This document shows, piece by piece, positions 34,066-42,263 of a stretch of DNA of 64,000 nucleotides. Made by a program: the position numbers and the translations under genes. Location: NCBI RefSeq assembly GCF_013376105.1, contig NZ_JAAMFM010000010.1, forward strand, positions 48,650-112,649, in the 5' to 3' direction. The stretch is from Arthrobacter wenxiniae. GTDB lineage: Bacteria; Actinomycetota; Actinomycetes; Actinomycetales; Micrococcaceae. The notes below the pieces were generated by a model that saw only the letters and a program-made list of their open reading frames with translations, was not told where the DNA came from and made no database searches. Each line of letters opens with the position of its first letter. Within the stretch, counting starts at the first letter, position 1.

Positions 34066-35133
34066 ATGCCAACTGAAGTCCTCATCACCGTCATCGTGGC
34101 CGCCGTCCTGCTCGCCGCGGGTTTCAGCTGGCTGGGGGTCCGCAAGCTTGCGCAAAACCACACCCGGAGCGCCGCTGCCGAGTCCCCCCACAAGATCCAT
34201 GCCGCCGCGCAGAAGGTTGCGTTCATCTACAACCCGACCAAGAACGGGGCGGCCGCCGCCAAGACCCTGCTCCTGCGCTCCACCACCCTGGCCGGCTGGC
34301 CGGAGCCCCTGTTCCTGGAAACCACTGCCGCGGATCCTGGCCACGCCATGGCGCGCCGGGCGCTGGCGGCCAAGTCCGACGTCGTCATTGTGGGCGGCGG
34401 GGACGGCACCGTGCGCGCCGTGGGCCAGGAGCTGCGGCACACGGAGGTTCCCCTTGCGGTGATCCCGCTGGGAACCGGAAACCTGCTCGCCCGCAACCTG
34501 GACCTCGACGTCAACGACATTGCCGCGAACGTGCAGATTGCCTTGTTCGGGCACCAGCGGCACATCGACGCCGGCCTCATGGAGATCGAGGACGAGGTTG
34601 CCGGATCCGTGTCCCGGCAGTCCTTCATGGTGATAGCCGGGCTGGGCATGGACGCCGAGGTCATGAACGACACCAACTCAAAGCTCAAGGAATCGGTGGG
34701 CTGGCTCGCGTACAGCGAGGCGGGGCTGCGGCACATGGCCGGGCGGCGGAAAAAGGTCAGCATTGCCCTGGACGACCAGCCGGCCCAGCAGCGCAAGGTC
34801 CGTTCGGTGCTGTTCGCCAACTGCGGGCTGCTGCCCGGCGGCATCGACTTCGTGCCGACGGCGCTCATTGACGACGGCGTGCTGGACGTGGTGGTCATCA
34901 GCCCGCGCAGTGCCATCGGGTGGCTGGCGATGATCGGCAAGATCGTGTTGCAGCACAGGAACCGCCTGCCGGTCATTGATTTCTACCGCTCAAAAAAGCT
35001 GGTCATCCGCACCGTCCTGCCGGTGGAGACGCAGGTGGACGGGGACCCCTCGGGGACCGCGACGGTGGTCAGGGTCAGCGTTGAGCACAAGGCCGTGCTG
35101 GTGCGCGTGGCTGCGCCGGACACTCCGGCGTAG
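34066..35133 (+). CDS. Diacylglycerol kinase family lipid kinase
   Basis: The 355-residue protein has an N-terminal membrane helix (about 4-23, VLITVIVAAVLLAAGFSWL) and a DAGK catalytic domain with the nucleotide loop VGGGDGTVRAVG (about 108-119) and IPLGTGNLLARNL (about 137-149). The C-terminal YegS-like beta domain ends in VDGDPSG. It phosphorylates a lipid such as diacylglycerol at the membrane; sphingoid or other lipids are possible. It is divergent from serS. Confidence 0.9.
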   Translation: MPTEVLITVIVAAVLLAAGFSWLGVRKLAQNHTRSAAAESPHKIHAAAQKVAFIYNPTKNGAAAAKTLLLRSTTLAGWPEPLFLETTAADPGHAMARRALAAKSDVVIVGGGDGTVRAVGQELRHTEVPLAVIPLGTGNLLARNLDLDVNDIAANVQIALFGHQRHIDAGLMEIEDEVAGSVSRQSFMVIAGLGMDAEVMNDTNSKLKESVGWLAYSEAGLRHMAGRRKKVSIALDDQPAQQRKVRSVLFANCGLLPGGIDFVPTALIDDGVLDVVVISPRSAIGWLAMIGKIVLQHRNRLPVIDFYRSKKLVIRTVLPVETQVDGDPSGTATVVRVSVEHKAVLVRVAAPDTPA

Positions 35134-35159
35134 GACGGGCACCGCCCGGCCGGCGCCCG

Positions 35160-35375
35160 CTAGTCGCTTTCCGGACGCAGCGGCGGCCCCCCGATCAGCC
35201 GGTCGTCCTTTTCCTGGCGCAACGACTGCTCCCGGATCAGGCGTTGTTCCTCGTCAAAGCGCAGCTCGTTGGCGTTGTCGCCCTCGTCCCCCACCGACGT
35301 ATCGCGGCCTTCATCCTTGCCCGGGTTGACGATGGTGCCTTCCTGGCTGCTGTCCTTGGTTCTGTTCGAATCCAT
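35160..35375 (-). CDS. Small hydrophilic protein of unknown function
   Basis: A 71-residue, acidic, Gln/Asp/Arg-rich protein beginning MDSNRTKDSSQEGTIV. No cysteine, membrane helix or known motif is visible; it may be largely unstructured. ATG 35375 is preceded by AAGGGGCG. The frame is open to 35450 but that part is basic and unlike the rest. It lies between the convergent lipid kinase gene and pheA. Probably real, function unknown. Confidence 0.6.
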   Translation of the reverse strand: MDSNRTKDSSQEGTIVNPGKDEGRDTSVGDEGDNANELRFDEEQRLIREQSLRQEKDDRLIGGPPLRPESD

Positions 35376-35510
35376 TGCTGGTCGCCCCTTCCGTGCTGCC
35401 TGAGAACGCTGGCGCCGCACCACCTGCCGCCGTGCGGATACCCAAATCATAGACGCGCACCGGGTTTGCCGAAAGGGCGCGGCAGCCGGGCCCCAGCCGG
35501 ACCGGCCGGA

Positions 35511-36452
35511 TCAGCCCAGCAGCGTGCCGACCCAGGCGGCCGCCTCGTCAAAGGCTGCGTCGGCATTGTGCTCCCGGATGAGCGGCGGCTGCTGGTCCGC
35601 CCGCGGGTACGAGCCCAAAAAGCGCATCTCCGGGCTGACCCGGTGCAGCCCGCGCAGGGCGTCGGCCACGCGGGCGTCGCGGATGTGGCCGTCCACGTCG
35701 ACGCTGAAGATGTAGTGTCCCAGGAACTGGCCGGTGGGCCGGGACTCGATGCGGTTCAGGTTCACGCCGCGGCTGGCAAACTGCTCCAGGATTTCCATGA
35801 GCGCGCCGGGCCGGTCCTCGGGCAGGGGAATGGCCAGGGTGGTCTTGTCCGCACCCGTTGGTTCGGGCAGCTCCCCCGGCGGCCCGACCAGGACAAAGCG
35901 GGTCACGGCGCCAATGTTGTCCTCAATCCCGGCCGCCAGGACGGACAGGCCGGTCTGCTCCGCCACGAGGGGCGCGCAGACGGCCGCCTGGAAGGCGGCC
36001 CCTGCGCCAAGGAGCTGATGGGCGGCGGCCGCCGTCGAGTTGGCCGGGACGTGGACGGCGTCGGGCAGGTGGTCCTGGAACCAGTTCCGGGTCTGCGCCC
36101 AGGCGTGCGGGTGGGTTCCCACGTGCGTGACGTCCTGCAGGGAGACGTCGGCCGGCGCCACCAGGACAAAGCTGACGGGCACCACCACCTCATGCAGGAT
36201 CCGCAGCTCCACGCCGTTGGAGATGGCGTCCAGGGTGGCCGGCACGCCGCCCTCGATGGAGTTTTCAATGGGCAGCATGGCCGCGCGGGCCCTCCCGGCC
36301 CGCACCCTGGCCAGTGCATCGGCGGCATTGGTGGACGGGACCCGCTCCGCGGATGCGGCGCCGGGCACCATCAGGAGGGCGGATTCGGTAAAGGTGCCTT
36401 CCGGGCCCAGGAAGGTATAGGGCAGGGCGGAGGTGCCGGTCGCCGTGTTCAT
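35511..36452 (-). CDS. pheA: Prephenate dehydratase
   Basis: It converts prephenate to phenylpyruvate in phenylalanine synthesis. The 313-residue protein has the catalytic domain with YTFLGPEGTFTESALL (about 12-27), MLPIENSIEGGV, and the TRF motif in GAVTRFVLVG (about 190). The C-terminal ACT domain (about 208-285) has NRIESRPTG, which binds phenylalanine for feedback inhibition. The chorismate mutase domain of E. coli PheA is absent, as in other actinobacteria. The rhodanese gene lies 44 bases upstream on the same strand. A 17-bp duplication covers the start. Confidence 0.96.
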   Translation of the reverse strand: MNTATGTSALPYTFLGPEGTFTESALLMVPGAASAERVPSTNAADALARVRAGRARAAMLPIENSIEGGVPATLDAISNGVELRILHEVVVPVSFVLVAPADVSLQDVTHVGTHPHAWAQTRNWFQDHLPDAVHVPANSTAAAAHQLLGAGAAFQAAVCAPLVAEQTGLSVLAAGIEDNIGAVTRFVLVGPPGELPEPTGADKTTLAIPLPEDRPGALMEILEQFASRGVNLNRIESRPTGQFLGHYIFSVDVDGHIRDARVADALRGLHRVSPEMRFLGSYPRADQQPPLIREHNADAAFDEAAAWVGTLLG

Positions 36453-36479
36453 GGGGTGCCTGTGTTCATGGGGTGCCTG
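36446..36479. repeat. 17-bp tandem duplication over the pheA start
   Basis: TGTTCATGGGGTGCCTG occurs twice in a row (36446-36462 and 36463-36479). The first copy includes the pheA start codon, so the second makes an extra ATG at 36469. That ATG opens a six-codon frame (MNTGTP) whose stop overlaps the pheA ATG as ATGA. Confidence 0.85.
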
Positions 36480-36496
36480 TCAGCTTCGGGTGGGTG

Positions 36497-36823
36497 TCAG
36501 AGGACGCGCGGCGTTGCGCCGTTTTCGCTGGTCATGGGGCGGCCGGCCTCAAACCAGGCGCCCATGCCGCCCACCACGTTGAAGGCGGTGTACCCGTTTT
36601 CGGTCAGCCAGGTGGTGGCGCGGAAGGAGCGGCCGCCCGTGCGGCAGATGACGTTCACGTCCACGTCGGGGTCAAGGCTTTCCAGGCGTGCCGGCAGCTG
36701 GTCCAGCGGGATGTGCAGGGCGCCGTCAATGTGCCCGGCCTCCCACTCGTAGTCTTCGCGGACATCCAAAATCACGGCGTCCCCGGGCAGCTGCTCCACC
36801 GTGACGTTCATGATGTCTGACAT
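36497..36823 (-). CDS. Single-domain rhodanese-like protein
   Basis: A 108-residue rhodanese domain with the active-site loop VICRTGGRS (about 75-83), where the Cys carries a persulfide, preceded by VILDVREDYEWEAGHIDGALHIPL. It may shuttle sulfur or reduce arsenate or cyanide; the substrate is unknown. Length fits GlpE-like single-domain forms. The ATG at 36823 follows AGGAGC by eight bases. It is upstream of pheA on the same strand and divergent from the peptide transporter. Confidence 0.9.
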   Translation of the reverse strand: MSDIMNVTVEQLPGDAVILDVREDYEWEAGHIDGALHIPLDQLPARLESLDPDVDVNVICRTGGRSFRATTWLTENGYTAFNVVGGMGAWFEAGRPMTSENGATPRVL

Positions 36824-36888
36824 GGTCTTTGCTCCTGGAAATAGGTGTGCGATGCCCTTAAGCTTAATGCCCGGGAGCAAGCGCCAAT

Positions 36889-38403
36889 GTGACGTCCGAT
36901 GTCATAAATGCAAAAATTGGCCAAATGAGCTTTTCTCAAATCCCGGCCCGCGAGGCCGAGCCCGCACTGGACCAACGCGACAAATCATTCTTCGGGCAGC
37001 CCAGGATGCTGCTCAACCTCTTCAGCGTGGAGCTGTGGGAACGGTTCTCCTTCTATGGCATGCAGGGCATCCTCGCCTACTACATGTACTACTCCGTCAC
37101 CAAGGGCGGGCTGGGCATTGACGAGGGCACGGCGCTGGGCATCGTGGGCGCCTACGGCGGGGGCGTCTACCTCTCCACGATCCTCGGCGCCTGGGTGGCC
37201 GACCGCCTCCTCGGCTCCGAAAAGGTTCTCTTCGCCAGCGCCCTGATGATCATGGCCGGGCACCTGTCGCTCGCCTTGCTTCCAGGGGCAGCGGGCCTGG
37301 CCACGGGGCTGATCCTGATCGGCGTGGGCTCCGGCGGCTTGAAGGCGAACGCCACGTCGCTGGTGGGAACCCTCTACGCCAGGGACGACGGCCGCCGCGA
37401 CGCCGGCTTCTCCATTTTCTACATGGGCATCAACATTGGCGGGCTGCTGGGCCCGCTGGTCACGGGCTGGCTGCAGGTCTCCTGGGGCTTCCACCTCGGC
37501 TTTGCCGCGGCGGCCGTGGGCATGGGGCTGGGACTGCTGCAGTACGGGGTGACCCGCAAGAACCTGCCGGCCTCGGCGCACAAGGTTCCCAACCCGCTGC
37601 CGACGGGGGACTACCGCAAGGTCGGCGCCCTGGCGGGCGCCGCCGTCGCGCTCATCGTTGCGGCCGTGGCGCTGAAGCTGATCACGGCTGAGAACCTCAA
37701 GTGGGTGATCGTGGCCGTGGTGGTCCTGGCCGCCGTGGCGTACTTCGCCGTGATCCTGGCAAACAAGACCCTGACCGGCACCGAACGCAGCCGCGTGTAT
37801 TCCTTCATGCCGCTTTTCCTGGCCAGCGCGGTGTTCTGGTCGCTGTTCCAGCAGCAGTTCACGGTGGTGGCGCTGTACGCGGACAAGCGGCTGGACCGGA
37901 CAGTGTTGGGCTGGGAGATGCCGCCGAGCTGGGTCACCTCGATCAATCCGGTGTTCATCATCATCTTTGCCGGCGTGTTCGCCGCGCTCTGGACCAGGTG
38001 GGGCGCCCGGCAGCCCGGCACGCCCGTGAAGTTCGCCGTCTCACTCATGGTGATGGGCGCGGCCTACCTGGCCTTCATCCCGTTCGCCGGCATGGCGGCG
38101 GTGCCGATGCTGGCGATGGTGTTCATCCTGCTGCTCTTCACGGTCGCGGAGCTCCTGCTCTCCCCCGTGGGCCTGTCGCTGGCCACGAAGCTGGCCCCGG
38201 CGGCGTTCCAGACGCAGATGGTGGCGCTCTTCTTCCTGTCCGTCTCGCTCGGCACGGCCATGTCCGGCGTCCTCGCCCAGTGGTACGACCCCTCCAACGA
38301 GTCGCCGTACTTCCTGGCCATCGGCCTGGTGGCGATCGGCTTTGGCGTGCTGCTCCTCCTGGCGCAAAAGCCTGTCAAGAGGCTCATGGCCGGGGTCCTG
38401 TAG
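36889..38403 (+). CDS. Proton-dependent oligopeptide transporter, POT/PTR2 family
   Basis: An integral membrane protein (504 residues from GTG 36889; 492 from ATG 36925) with about 12-14 helices. Helix 1 has the proton-coupling ELWERFSFYGM motif (ExxERFxYY type). The PTR2 signature follows in GAYGGGVYLSTILGAWVADRLLG, and FSIFYMGINIGGLLGPLVTGWL is helix 5. It imports di- and tripeptides with protons. GGGAG stands 11 bases before the GTG; the ATG has no ribosome site but starts nearer the conserved part. It ends in a convergent terminator. Confidence 0.93.
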   Translation: MTSDVINAKIGQMSFSQIPAREAEPALDQRDKSFFGQPRMLLNLFSVELWERFSFYGMQGILAYYMYYSVTKGGLGIDEGTALGIVGAYGGGVYLSTILGAWVADRLLGSEKVLFASALMIMAGHLSLALLPGAAGLATGLILIGVGSGGLKANATSLVGTLYARDDGRRDAGFSIFYMGINIGGLLGPLVTGWLQVSWGFHLGFAAAAVGMGLGLLQYGVTRKNLPASAHKVPNPLPTGDYRKVGALAGAAVALIVAAVALKLITAENLKWVIVAVVVLAAVAYFAVILANKTLTGTERSRVYSFMPLFLASAVFWSLFQQQFTVVALYADKRLDRTVLGWEMPPSWVTSINPVFIIIFAGVFAALWTRWGARQPGTPVKFAVSLMVMGAAYLAFIPFAGMAAVPMLAMVFILLLFTVAELLLSPVGLSLATKLAPAAFQTQMVALFFLSVSLGTAMSGVLAQWYDPSNESPYFLAIGLVAIGFGVLLLLAQKPVKRLMAGVL

Positions 38404-38419
38404 GCGCCCCCGACGTACG

Positions 38420-38465
38420 ACGGCGGCACCCGCCGTTCGCGTTTGCGTCGGGTGGGTGCCGCCGT
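38420..38465. terminator. Bidirectional terminator hairpin
   Basis: ACGGCGGCACCC (38420-38431) pairs perfectly with 38454-38465 over a 22-base loop, between the convergent peptide transporter and DUF4190 genes. There is no strong T run. Confidence 0.55.
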
Positions 38466-38510
38466 GCGTTGGGGGACCGACGCCTGCGGGGGTTGGGCCT
38501 TCGAGAACAG

Positions 38511-38966
38511 CTACGACCAGGTGTCGCCGGTGCCGGTGGAGTAGGTGGTCAGGGACGCCGCAAGGTAGATGAAGAACGCATAAATGCCGACGTAGATCAG
38601 CAGCGCCAGGTAGTTGGTGACCAGGCCCGTGATGGAGAAGGGCCGGCCCTGCGGGCTTTCCCTGGACAGGCCGATGTGCCCCAGGACGATCCCCACAATC
38701 TGGGGAACGATGAACCAGCCGGCGATGAAAAGCGATGTCAGGCCGATGATCATGCTGGAGAGGCTCAGGCCGCGGGGTCCGCTCGTGGAGTCGACGTAGC
38801 CGGGGCCGCCCAGGTAGTTGGTGGGCGCCCCGTACTGTGGCTGCGGCGCGGGCTGCCCCGGGTAACCCGGCGGGGCCGGGTCCGGGGGCGTCCCGGCATG
38901 CGGCTGGTTCGACACGGCTGGCTCCTGCGCTCTGGTGGCCTCCGGGGAAGGGGCGGCCTGACTCAT
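38511..38966 (-). CDS. DUF4190-type membrane protein
   Basis: A 151-residue protein with a Pro/Gly/Gln-rich cytoplasmic N-terminal half (about 1-65) and two hydrophobic helices (about 70-97, SLSSMIIGLTSLFIAGWFIV; and about 112-137). The glycine phrase GIVLGHIGLSR between them is the DUF4190 mark. The family is common in actinobacteria with no assigned function. It stands alone between the POT transporter and pgm. Confidence 0.8.
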   Translation of the reverse strand: MSQAAPSPEATRAQEPAVSNQPHAGTPPDPAPPGYPGQPAPQPQYGAPTNYLGGPGYVDSTSGPRGLSLSSMIIGLTSLFIAGWFIVPQIVGIVLGHIGLSRESPQGRPFSITGLVTNYLALLIYVGIYAFFIYLAASLTTYSTGTGDTWS

Positions 38967-39117
38967 TCATTCCTGCCCTTCATCGTAGTCCAGCACCGTC
39001 CGCGGCCGCCGTGGGGCCGTACCGCGGCCGCACTGCAGGGGCGGGAAGGTGCCCCTTCGGCGTCCATACTGTGACAAACGGATGCGCGCAGGTGGTTCCC
39101 TCTGTCATGCTGGGACC

Positions 39118-40761
39118 ATGGCTAGCCGCGCGGGCACAGTTGCCCTTCCCCAGGACCTCGTTGACCTCACGGCGTTGTTGGACGCCTACTATGACATTTC
39201 CCCGGACCTGGGCGATCCCGGGCAGCGCGTGGCCTTCGGCACCTCCGGGCACCGCGGTTCCTCGCTGAAGGCTTCCTTCAATGAGGGCCACATAGCCGCC
39301 ATCACGCAGGCCATCGTCGAATACCGCGCCGGGCAGGGCATCACGGGCCCGCTGTTCATCGGCAAGGACACGCACGCACTCAGCGAACCGGCGCAGAACA
39401 CGGCCCTGGAGGTCCTGGCCGGCAACGGCGTGCAGGTCCTCATCGACGCCCGCCACGGCTTCACGCCCACGCCGGCCGTGTCCCACGCCATCCTCAGCTA
39501 CAACTCCGGCCGCACCGACGCGATCGGCGACGGCATCGTGGTGACGCCTTCCCACAACCCGCCCGGCGACGGCGGGTTCAAGTACAACCCCCCGCACGGC
39601 GGGCCGGCCGACTCGGACGCGACAGGCTGGATCGCCAACCGGGCGAACCAGCTCCTGGAGGACGGCCTGCGGGGCGTCCGGCGCGTGCCGCTGGCCGACG
39701 CCCTCGGCGCCGCCACCACCGGCAAGTTCGACTTCCTCTCCGGCTATGTTGACGACCTTCCCTCCGTCCTCGACCTCGACGCGATCCGCAGCGCGGGGGT
39801 GCGCATCGGCGCCGACCCCATGGGCGGGGCGTCCGTGGACTACTGGGGCGAGATCGGCGAGCGCCACCACCTTGACCTGACGGTGGTCAACCCCACCGTG
39901 GACCCGCAGTGGGCGTTCATGACGCTCGACTGGGACGAGAAGATCCGCATGGACTGCTCCTCCCCCTTCGTCATGGCGTCGCTCATCAACAAGCTTCAGT
40001 CGGGCGCCCCGTATGACGTGGCCACCGGGAACGACGCCGACGCCGACCGGCACGGCATCGTCACCCCGGACGCGGGGCTCATGAACCCGAACCACTACCT
40101 GGCCGTGGCCATCCAGTACCTCTACACGCACCGCCCTCTGTGGCCAGCCACCGCAGGGGTCGGCAAGACCCTGGTTTCCTCCTCCATCATCGACCGGGTG
40201 GCCGCCGACCTCGGCCGCCAGCTCGTGGAGGTGCCCGTCGGCTTCAAGTGGTTTGTGCCCGGCCTGCTTTCCGGCGAGGGCGTGTTTGGCGGCGAGGAAT
40301 CCGCGGGCGCCTCCTTCGTCAAGAAGGACGGCTCGGTCTGGACCACCGACAAGGACGGCATCCTGCTGGCGCTGCTCGCCTCGGAAATCACGGCTGTCAC
40401 CGGCAAGTCGCCCTCGGCGCACTACGGCGAGCTGACTGCCCGCTTCGGGGCGCCGTCGTACGCGCGCATCGACGCGGCCGCCACCCGGGAGCAAAAGGCC
40501 GCGTTGGGCCAACTGTCCGCCGCCGACGTCACCGCCACCACCTTGGGCGGCGAGGACATCACGGCCAAACTGACCGAGGCTCCCGGCAATGGCGCGGCCA
40601 TCGGCGGGCTGAAGGTGACCACGGAGAACGCCTGGTTCGCCGCCCGCCCCTCCGGCACCGAGGACGTCTATAAGATCTACGCCGAGTCCTTCAAGGGCCC
40701 CGAGCACCTGGCCCAGGTCCAGGCCGAGGCCAAGGCCCTCGTGGACGGCGTCATCTCGTAA
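39118..40761 (+). CDS. pgm: Phosphoglucomutase, alpha-D-glucose phosphate-specific
   Basis: It interconverts glucose 1-phosphate and glucose 6-phosphate for glycogen and cell-envelope sugar synthesis. The 547-residue protein has the phospho-serine loop [17 protein letters not shown] (about 140-156), the metal-binding loop [11 protein letters not shown] (about 304-314), the sugar loop GEESAGASF, and the phosphate-binding [15 protein letters not shown] near the end. Length equals E. coli Pgm. I start it at ATG 39118 (MASRAG); the frame open to 39049 is an extension without support. It follows a 151-base gap with no other gene. Confidence 0.96.
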   Translation: MASRAGTVALPQDLVDLTALLDAYYDISPDLGDPGQRVAFGTSGHRGSSLKASFNEGHIAAITQAIVEYRAGQGITGPLFIGKDTHALSEPAQNTALEVLAGNGVQVLIDARHGFTPTPAVSHAILSYNSGRTDAIGDGIVVTPSHNPPGDGGFKYNPPHGGPADSDATGWIANRANQLLEDGLRGVRRVPLADALGAATTGKFDFLSGYVDDLPSVLDLDAIRSAGVRIGADPMGGASVDYWGEIGERHHLDLTVVNPTVDPQWAFMTLDWDEKIRMDCSSPFVMASLINKLQSGAPYDVATGNDADADRHGIVTPDAGLMNPNHYLAVAIQYLYTHRPLWPATAGVGKTLVSSSIIDRVAADLGRQLVEVPVGFKWFVPGLLSGEGVFGGEESAGASFVKKDGSVWTTDKDGILLALLASEITAVTGKSPSAHYGELTARFGAPSYARIDAAATREQKAALGQLSAADVTATTLGGEDITAKLTEAPGNGAAIGGLKVTTENAWFAARPSGTEDVYKIYAESFKGPEHLAQVQAEAKALVDGVIS

Positions 40762-40827
40762 CCCTGCCGCCGAAGGATTCCGCCGGCGACGGAACAGATC
40801 CGGTCCGGCCATCCCGACGGAACCGCG

Positions 40828-41763
40828 TCAGTGGTGGGCGCCGGGCTCGTGTTCGGCGTGCCCCACGGACTCCAGCTGGAACGTGGAGTGCTCAATGCTG
40901 ACGTCAAAATGGCCGGCGACGCAGTGCTGGAGGGCGTCGAGCATCATGGCCGCGTGGCCGTCGTGGAAGCATTCCTGGTCCACCACCACGTGCGCCGACA
41001 GCACCGGCAGGCCCGTGGCAATCTGGCTGGCATGCAGGTCGTGGACCTCGCGGACGTGATCCAGGCCCAGGATATGTTCGCGCACCTTGTCCAGGTCCAG
41101 CCCGGCCGGGGTCGACTCGAGCAGGACGCCGATGGTTTCCAGCAGCAGCTTCACGGTGCGCGGCAGGATCAGCACGCCGATGAGCATGGCGACAACGGCG
41201 TCGGCCTGCATCCAGCCGGTGGCGGAGATGACGATCGCGGCAACGATGACCGCCAGGGACCCGAGGGCGTCGTTGGCCACCTCGAGGAAGGCGGCGCGCA
41301 TGTTGAAGTTCCTGCTGCGCCCGCCCATCAGCACGAAGAGCGAGGCCACATTGCCGGCCAGGCCGATGGCGCCGAACACCAGCATCTCCCGCGAGGCGAT
41401 CTCTGCCGGGTGGAACAGCCGCTGGATGCCTTCCACCAGCACCACCAGGCCGACGGCTAGGAGCACGGCGGCCTGCGCTGTTGCCGCCAGCACCTCCGCG
41501 CGGGCAAAGCCCCAGGTGCGCCGGTTCGTGGACGGCCGGGCCATCAGGCGCGCTGCCAGCAGGGCCATGGCCAGTCCGCCGGCGTCGGTGAGCACGTGGG
41601 CGGAGTCGAAGAGCAGGGCCAGCGAGCCGGTCAGAAGCGAGCCGATGACCTGGAAGACAAAGACGGCCAGGGTCACGCACAGGGCAGCGGTGATCCGGCC
41701 CTGGTGGGTCTCCCCCGGGGCGCCCCCGTGGCCGTGTCCGTGCGAATGGTCGTGTCCTGACAT
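40828..41763 (-). CDS. Cation diffusion facilitator metal exporter
   Basis: The 311-residue protein has a His-rich N terminus (MSGHDHSHGHGH), six helices and a cytoplasmic C-terminal domain ending in HAEHEPGAHH. The helix-2 metal site DSAHVLTD has His-56 and Asp-60. At the helix-5 site EVANDALGS has Glu-161 and Asp-165 where zinc exporters such as ZitB have His-x3-Asp. It probably expels a divalent metal in exchange for protons. The start is ATG 41763; a -10 (TACTAT) lies only a few bases before, so the mRNA may be leaderless. It is divergent from an ArsR-family repressor. Confidence 0.92.
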   Translation of the reverse strand: MSGHDHSHGHGHGGAPGETHQGRITAALCVTLAVFVFQVIGSLLTGSLALLFDSAHVLTDAGGLAMALLAARLMARPSTNRRTWGFARAEVLAATAQAAVLLAVGLVVLVEGIQRLFHPAEIASREMLVFGAIGLAGNVASLFVLMGGRSRNFNMRAAFLEVANDALGSLAVIVAAIVISATGWMQADAVVAMLIGVLILPRTVKLLLETIGVLLESTPAGLDLDKVREHILGLDHVREVHDLHASQIATGLPVLSAHVVVDQECFHDGHAAMMLDALQHCVAGHFDVSIEHSTFQLESVGHAEHEPGAHH

Positions 41764-41816
41764 GCCCCAATAGTACATCGACTAATGAATCCATCCAAAG
41801 GTGTACCATATTGAGA
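41764..41816. promoter_or_regulatory. Divergent promoter region for metal exporter and repressor
   Basis: The 53-base gap is AT-rich and holds a -10-like TACTAT (minus) and CATATT (plus, 41807-41812) close to each start codon. An imperfect dyad around TAGT-N6-ACTA (41771-41784) may be the repressor operator. Confidence 0.45.
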
Positions 41817-42128
41817 ATGAAGCCCATTAGCAGCGCCGCGGTCCTGGCCAGGTTCGGCTACGCCATTTCCGATCCCACCAGGGCGCGGATCCTGATGGAG
41901 CTGGCCCATGCGCCCACCTACCCGGCGGCACTGGCGGACAAGCTGGAGGTCTCGCGCCAAAGCATCTCCAACCACCTCTCCTGCCTGCGGGACTGCGGCC
42001 TGGCCGTGGCCGTCCAGGAGGGCCGCCGGTCCCGCTACGAACTCGCGCACCCGGCGCTCGCCCACGCACTCAACGACCTCCTCGGCGTCGTGCTTGAGGC
42101 CAGCGAGGGACACCTGCCCCACCCCTGA
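41817..42128 (+). CDS. ArsR/SmtB-family metal-sensing repressor, CmtR-like
   Basis: A 103-residue winged-helix repressor. The recognition helix region reads LEVSRQSISNHLSCLRDCGLAVA; Cys-56 and Cys-60 in LSCLRDCG correspond to the two alpha-helix-4R cysteines that bind Cd/Pb in mycobacterial CmtR (HLSCLRGCG). The third CmtR ligand, a C-terminal Cys, is missing; the tail ends EASEGHLPHP with two His. Metal binding should release it from the shared promoter with the CDF exporter. The start is ATG 41817; TTG at 41811 is possible. Confidence 0.9.
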   Translation: MKPISSAAVLARFGYAISDPTRARILMELAHAPTYPAALADKLEVSRQSISNHLSCLRDCGLAVAVQEGRRSRYELAHPALAHALNDLLGVVLEASEGHLPHP

Positions 42129-42263
42129 TCCCGGCGCCAATCCTCCGGCCCAGTCAGGGTGCGGTTCAGCCGCGGCCGCCCGGGCAGTTATTCTTGTTCG
42201 TGGCCGCGTACCTCATCCGCGCCCACATCACACGCTGCACACACGCATTGGGAAGGCACTGCC

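Noticed and set aside
35360..35376. GGTTCTGTTCGAATCC-like stretch resembling a tRNA T-arm
   Set aside because: No acceptor or anticodon arm can be formed around it, and it lies in the start of the small hydrophilic protein gene.
36886..36894. ATGTGACGT near the peptide-transporter start as a further GntR site
   Set aside because: It breaks the palindrome, lies far from the island and has no link to hydroxyproline genes.
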